Below are positions 59,929 through 64,000 of a stretch of DNA of 64,000 nt, one piece after another (positions within the stretch are counted from its first letter, which is position 1; every line of letters starts with the position of its first letter). The notes beneath the pieces were generated by a model. That model was not told the DNA's origin. It did no database searches and saw nothing but the letters and a program-made list of their open reading frames with translations. The stretch is taken from positions 15,001-79,000 of the forward strand of contig JAPDFW010000110.1 of the NCBI GenBank assembly GCA_028826165.1. The letters run 5' to 3'. This DNA is from Anaeramoeba ignava. Lineage: Eukaryota; Metamonada; Anaeramoebidae. The position numbers and the translations under genes are program-made.

Positions 59929-62121
59929 ATGGATCATTTAGTTAATTTTCAAAAACTTGAAATTTCTGAACAAATTATTCAATTAAGAAAAATTAAAAAT
60001 TTAATTATTGGAAACAAAAACAGAAAAGAACTTCTAATCAAACAAAATGCTGTTCCAATTCTTATTGAGATTATAAAAACATCAAAACAAAGCAATATAT
60101 TTCTTGAAATTACAACAATTTTTGGTAGTCTTGCAAATAGTGCATCAAACGAAATTATTAATCATCTTGTCCAAAATGGAGTTCCACAAGAAATTGCAAT
60201 GATTATGAAAGAAGACAAAAATGAAAATGTTATTGAATCTTGTTTAAGAGCTTTAAGAAATATATACGAATCAACACAAATTTTTGAAGAAGAAATATTT
60301 TCAGAAAAAGATGATGGGAATTTACTTGATTATATAATTTCATTACTTGAATCCAAAAGTGAAAAAATACAAGAATTTTCATCTGATATAATAAGGATAT
60401 ATTGGAGGAACAAAAATTGTTATGAAAATGAAAATGAAAATGAAAATGAAAATGAAAATGAAAATCAAAATGAAAATCAAATTCAAATTGAAATTCAAAA
60501 TGAAAATGAAAATCAAATTCAAATTGAAAATGAAAATGAAAATCAAAATCAAAATAGAATTCAAAATGCTATTCAAAAATTAGTTGCAATTCTTACAAAT
60601 CAACAAAATAATTCCAATAGAACAATTGAAAAAACTTTATCTGCATTATCAGTAATTTCTTCTTGTAGCAAAAATTTAAAAAGAATTGGAGAAGAAAGTT
60701 TATCAAAAATCTTACAAATATCATTCGACTTTTTATCAGAACCACATCCTCAGCTCAATTTAGTTTCTGCAAATTTGCTAACAAGTTTTCTGAAATCAAA
60801 AGCAATCAAAGACGAATATTTAAGAAAAGACATAGAAGGAAGACTTCTTTTATCAATTCTAACATTATTGGAAATTCAAGACAAAAAAATGAGATTTGAA
60901 ATTCCGTTAGTTTTATCTGCTTTTGCAAAAAATAGTGTTCACATTCAAAAATTAATTTCAGAATCAGAAATTCTAAGCAAATTACTTTCAATGTTTTCGG
61001 AATTTGATTTGAAAAAAGAAACAATGGATCTTTTTGATATTCAATGCTTAAGAAATTTGTTGTCAATTTGTGTTGTTTTAACTCAATATATCGATGATAT
61101 TCGGCACAAATTTATTCAATCCAATTTCATAGAGAAAATTGCGGAAATCATCGAGATTAAAGATGAAAAGGTCAAATTATTAGGATTAGAACTTACACGC
61201 AATTTAACACGATCAATCAATCATTTTTTCAATCAATTTACAAAATCAAGTTTATTGGAAATATTAATTAAAATTTGGGAGCAAAAAGACAGTGCGAATT
61301 TTCAGATTCAAAGCATTTTGTGCATTTGTTTTTGCAATTTATGCTTGAATTCACAAAATGCTAAGAAAACTCTAATTGAGCATAAAATGATCGAGCAATT
61401 TGTTCAATTATTTGATTCAATGGATTTTGAAGTTCGTGCTAATTCATTGTTTGCAATAAGAAACTTATTCTACAAATTGAAACTGGATTCAACACTTGGT
61501 TCTTATAAAGGAAAAATACAAGATATAATTGACTTGAAAAAAATTGTTTCTCTTCTTGAAGATTCAAATGAAGAAATCAAAATTCTTGCTTTGCAAACAC
61601 TTCGAAATATGATTAAAGGACCCAAAGAAGTGAAAGAAATACTCGATCAATATCAATCTGTTTTGGTTCTCATTGAAACAGAATTGAGCAGTTTTATTGA
61701 GATGATCCAAATCAAAAATAATGAAAATGACCAAATCGAAATTCAAATGGAAAAAGATGATGAAAAACCTGAGAAGAAAATTCAAGGCAAAATACAAAAG
61801 ATTTTGGATATAATTTATTTGATTTCTTCCTTTTCAGTTCATCCAGAAGCAAAACTACTTTTAATGAAATCTAAAATTGTTCATTTTCTTATTCAATTAC
61901 ATAATTTCCCTAATTTTTTTATTCAAAAAGCTGTTTTTTGGAGTTTAATTAATTTTACTTGGCACGAAGGATCAGAAACACAATTTAAAGAATGCATTAA
62001 ATTTGTTAAAGATTTTTCTTTAGAAGAAAAGTTGGAAAGTTATATAAAGGGATGCGAGAATCCAGAAGTTAAAATTCTAGCTCAAAGAACATTAAAAAAT
62101 ATACAAGAAAAAAAAAATTGA
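59929..62121 (+). CDS. Armadillo-repeat protein, ARMC8/GID5-like (730 aa)
   Basis: One open frame of tandem armadillo helices, from QNAVPILIEIIKTSKQSN near residue 43 to the C-terminus. The central LFAIRNLFYK, EIKILALQTLRNMIKGPKEV and terminal KAVFWSLINFTWHEGSE resemble ARMC8 (yeast Vid28/Gid5), the scaffold that presents substrate receptors in the CTLH/GID ubiquitin ligase. An (NE)n/IQIE low-complexity insert sits at residues ~164-205 and an acidic Gln/Asp/Lys insert at ~590-625. Length is close to the ~670 aa of ARMC8. Other ARM proteins cannot be excluded, but the C-terminal Trp-containing ARM unit favours ARMC8. Confidence 0.65.
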   Translation: MDHLVNFQKLEISEQIIQLRKIKNLIIGNKNRKELLIKQNAVPILIEIIKTSKQSNIFLEITTIFGSLANSASNEIINHLVQNGVPQEIAMIMKEDKNENVIESCLRALRNIYESTQIFEEEIFSEKDDGNLLDYIISLLESKSEKIQEFSSDIIRIYWRNKNCYENENENENENENENQNENQIQIEIQNENENQIQIENENENQNQNRIQNAIQKLVAILTNQQNNSNRTIEKTLSALSVISSCSKNLKRIGEESLSKILQISFDFLSEPHPQLNLVSANLLTSFLKSKAIKDEYLRKDIEGRLLLSILTLLEIQDKKMRFEIPLVLSAFAKNSVHIQKLISESEILSKLLSMFSEFDLKKETMDLFDIQCLRNLLSICVVLTQYIDDIRHKFIQSNFIEKIAEIIEIKDEKVKLLGLELTRNLTRSINHFFNQFTKSSLLEILIKIWEQKDSANFQIQSILCICFCNLCLNSQNAKKTLIEHKMIEQFVQLFDSMDFEVRANSLFAIRNLFYKLKLDSTLGSYKGKIQDIIDLKKIVSLLEDSNEEIKILALQTLRNMIKGPKEVKEILDQYQSVLVLIETELSSFIEMIQIKNNENDQIEIQMEKDDEKPEKKIQGKIQKILDIIYLISSFSVHPEAKLLLMKSKIVHFLIQLHNFPNFFIQKAVFWSLINFTWHEGSETQFKECIKFVKDFSLEEKLESYIKGCENPEVKILAQRTLKNIQEKKN

Positions 62122-62196
62122 AATCAAAAAGAAAAGGAAAAGAAACTTTGAATTTAAAAGAAAAAAAGCAAAACTTTTATTTGCTTTATTTTTCAA

Positions 62197-64000
62197 TTAA
62201 ATTTTTTTTTTTTGAGAATTTTCCCATTTTAAATCAATTTGTTTTTCTTCCATAATTAAATTAATCAAATCATCTAAACCTTGAGATTCAAGTTTTTCGA
62301 AATTCTCTTTAATAAACTCAATACACAAATCTTGCAATAAAACATTATCAAATTCAAAACTTGAATAACAGAAAGAAATGATATTTTCTAAATTCAAATT
62401 TTCACCGATAATTTCAGCACATTTTGTTTGGATTGACAATCTTGAAGTATCAATTCCATAATAAGAAGGAGCATCCAATAATTCAGTTGCAATCTGGAAA
62501 TTATTTATATGATCCACTTTTCCAGTATAAAAATATTGGATTAAATCTCTGATTGATTCAGCACTTCTTCCACTAAGATCAGGTGCTGAATTTGTTGAAT
62601 CATCTTCAACTATCATAAACATTCCTCTGAATAATTCACTATGAGCTATTAAAATTGATTTATGAACTCGAATAATTTCGTTGGATTTTTCATTTGAAAC
62701 AATAATTGAAAAATCTTTTGATTCTTCATCATGGAACAATTTCAAGCATATCATTTTCAAGTTCATTTTCACAATTTTCAGCATTTACTACACTTAGATT
62801 TTTCAATTTAAATTCTTCAATTAGTTTCTTGATTTTCTCTGTTGCTTCTGGTTGATTGATTTCTAGTTTTCCTGTATATATAAATGTGAGGAAAGATCTC
62901 ACTTCTGAGTATGTAAATCTTCCTAATTGTGCAATTAATGATGGTGTATAATGATTTTCTAAATAATTTTTTTCAATCATAAATTTTTCTCAATTAAATT
63001 TTAATTAAATTTTAATTATATATATTTTTTGTACTTAATCTTCCTTTGAGAATACTTGAATGTGCTTTTAAAACTTGATCATCACATGATATTATTTCAA
63101 CATCACAAAATTCTTGATTATCAAAAAATGCATGCATATGAACTGACAAATCCGATCCAAATTTTAATTCAAACATATCATTATAAAATACTTTGTTTCC
63201 ACTTGTTCCAAAGAAGATATACATTTTGTTATTTGAAAGAATTGCAGAATGATCATCTAAATTGAATTTAATATTAAAAATTTAAAAACCAAAAAATATT
63301 CTTTTTCTTCTTGTAAAAAATTCACACCTCTTGTTCTTGGAGGTTGGCCTTTTGTTGGAACTTCTTCCCATTGTTGGGTAATTAAATTAAAAGTAGTAAT
63401 ATTATTAAAATTAGTTTCAATTCCATCAACTCTTTTCAATCCACCAAAAATAATCATTTTTTTTGATTTTGGATCCAAAACAGCTGAATGACTTTCTTTC
63501 ATTGTCCAAATATCATCATTTGGAACAACAATTCGAGACCAAGAATTAGAAAGAAGATTAAATTTAAATAGACCAGAAAGCGTATATCTTTTATATCCAC
63601 CCAAAACATAAATATCATCATTTTCAATAACAGCTGTATGACCAAATCGAGGAGATAAATTTTCTCCTTTAATATTTATTACTTTCCATTCTAATTTTTC
63701 CAAATCCAAACTATATATTTTTGTGTTGTATTTATCATTGGGTATTAATCCCCCAATTGAAATCATATATCGATTTTTATAAACAACTGATGCGTGATAA
63801 TATAAACTTTCACTATCTCCTTTTGTATCTAAATTGCTCCAAACCCGTTTTTTTAAATCAAAATAAAATGGTGTTGGATCTTCTTTTGATTTTTGTCTTC
63901 CTCCAAATATTATTAATCTGTCATCATGAACAACTGTTGTATTTCCCCATCTTGCTGCTGGTAAATCTCCAATTTGTTCGATTTTACTCCACTTTTAATT
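62197..64000 (-). CDS. Kelch-BTB-BTB protein, LZTR1-like (5' partial)
   Basis: The gene enters from the right edge. Exons: 63328-64000 (partial), 63035-63256, 62197-62988. Introns are 71 nt (63257-63327) and 46 nt (62989-63034). At least four kelch blades are visible (RLIIFGGRQK, RYMISIGGLIP, DIYVLGGYKR, KKMIIFGGLKR, NKMYIFFGTSG), then BTB1 (DVEIISCDDQVLKAHSSILK ... VRSFLTFIYTGK) and BTB2 (KDFSIIVSNEKSNEIIRVHK ... IRDLIQYFYTGK) with a BACK-like tail. This is the LZTR1 order, a CUL3 adaptor. A frame break near 62,750 (A3 run) lies between the BTBs. The linker resembles that of the ankyrin-BTB-BTB gene at 14.6 kb (QDEDSKDF / HDEESKDF), so the two share a BTB-pair module. Confidence 0.83.

Noticed and set aside
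1-64000. tRNA, rRNA or other structured RNA genes
   Set aside because: I looked for GC-rich cloverleaf-like blocks and box motifs and saw none; a covariance-model scan would be decisive.

Overview
The window looks like nuclear DNA from an AT-rich, free-living amoeboid protist. Genes are eukaryotic (exocyst SEC6, eIF5, cyclin, SMC, RNF213-like, kelch-BTB, LRR-TKL kinase, ISCA1), carry short GT-AG introns (mostly 46-103 nt), stop at TAA, TGA or TAG, and contain many (CAAAAT)n tracts encoding Asn-Gln repeats. The style recalls Anaeramoeba-like metamonads; a dictyostelid-like amoebozoan is the alternative. This placement is inference.

Layout: 1-2.5 kb, C-terminal part of a microbial-type PARG and a charged hypothetical protein; 2.5-3.6 kb, a repeat field; 3.6-9.3 kb, an NTPDase and a large SAP/F-box protein; 9.4-11.5 kb, a divergent pair (putative eIF4E-binding protein, coiled-coil protein); 11.5-12.6 kb, a repeat field; 12.7-18.7 kb, cyclin, ankyrin-BTB-BTB protein, AP endonuclease; 18.9-32 kb, a giant RNF213-like gene; 32-38 kb, a multi-C2 protein and an ankyrin protein; 38-40.3 kb, a 163/183-bp satellite; 40.3-44.5 kb, SEC6 with a 1.4-kb repeat-filled intron; 44.6-49 kb, repeats, a decayed segmental duplication and a small three-exon gene; 49.2-64 kb, compact housekeeping and regulatory genes (ISCA1, LRR kinase, TMEM53-like, SMC, eIF5, ARMC8-like, kelch-BTB-BTB).

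Genes are packed tightly, several in divergent pairs separated by only about 90-230 bp. Nearly every start codon is preceded, often within 10-35 nt, by a T-run with a TTTTTCATTTTT core, a candidate initiator. Many conserved genes are interrupted by single-nucleotide frame breaks at or beside short homopolymers, so several CDS spans below are reconstructed across such breaks. The likeliest explanation is residual sequencing or assembly error.

I found no bacterial-type defence system, CRISPR array, transposase or viral gene. The most notable items are the RNF213-like protein with apparently dead AAA modules 3 and 4 and no complete RING, the satellite array, the initiator-like motif, the repeat-inflated introns, and the decayed duplicate of a promoter plus first exon.
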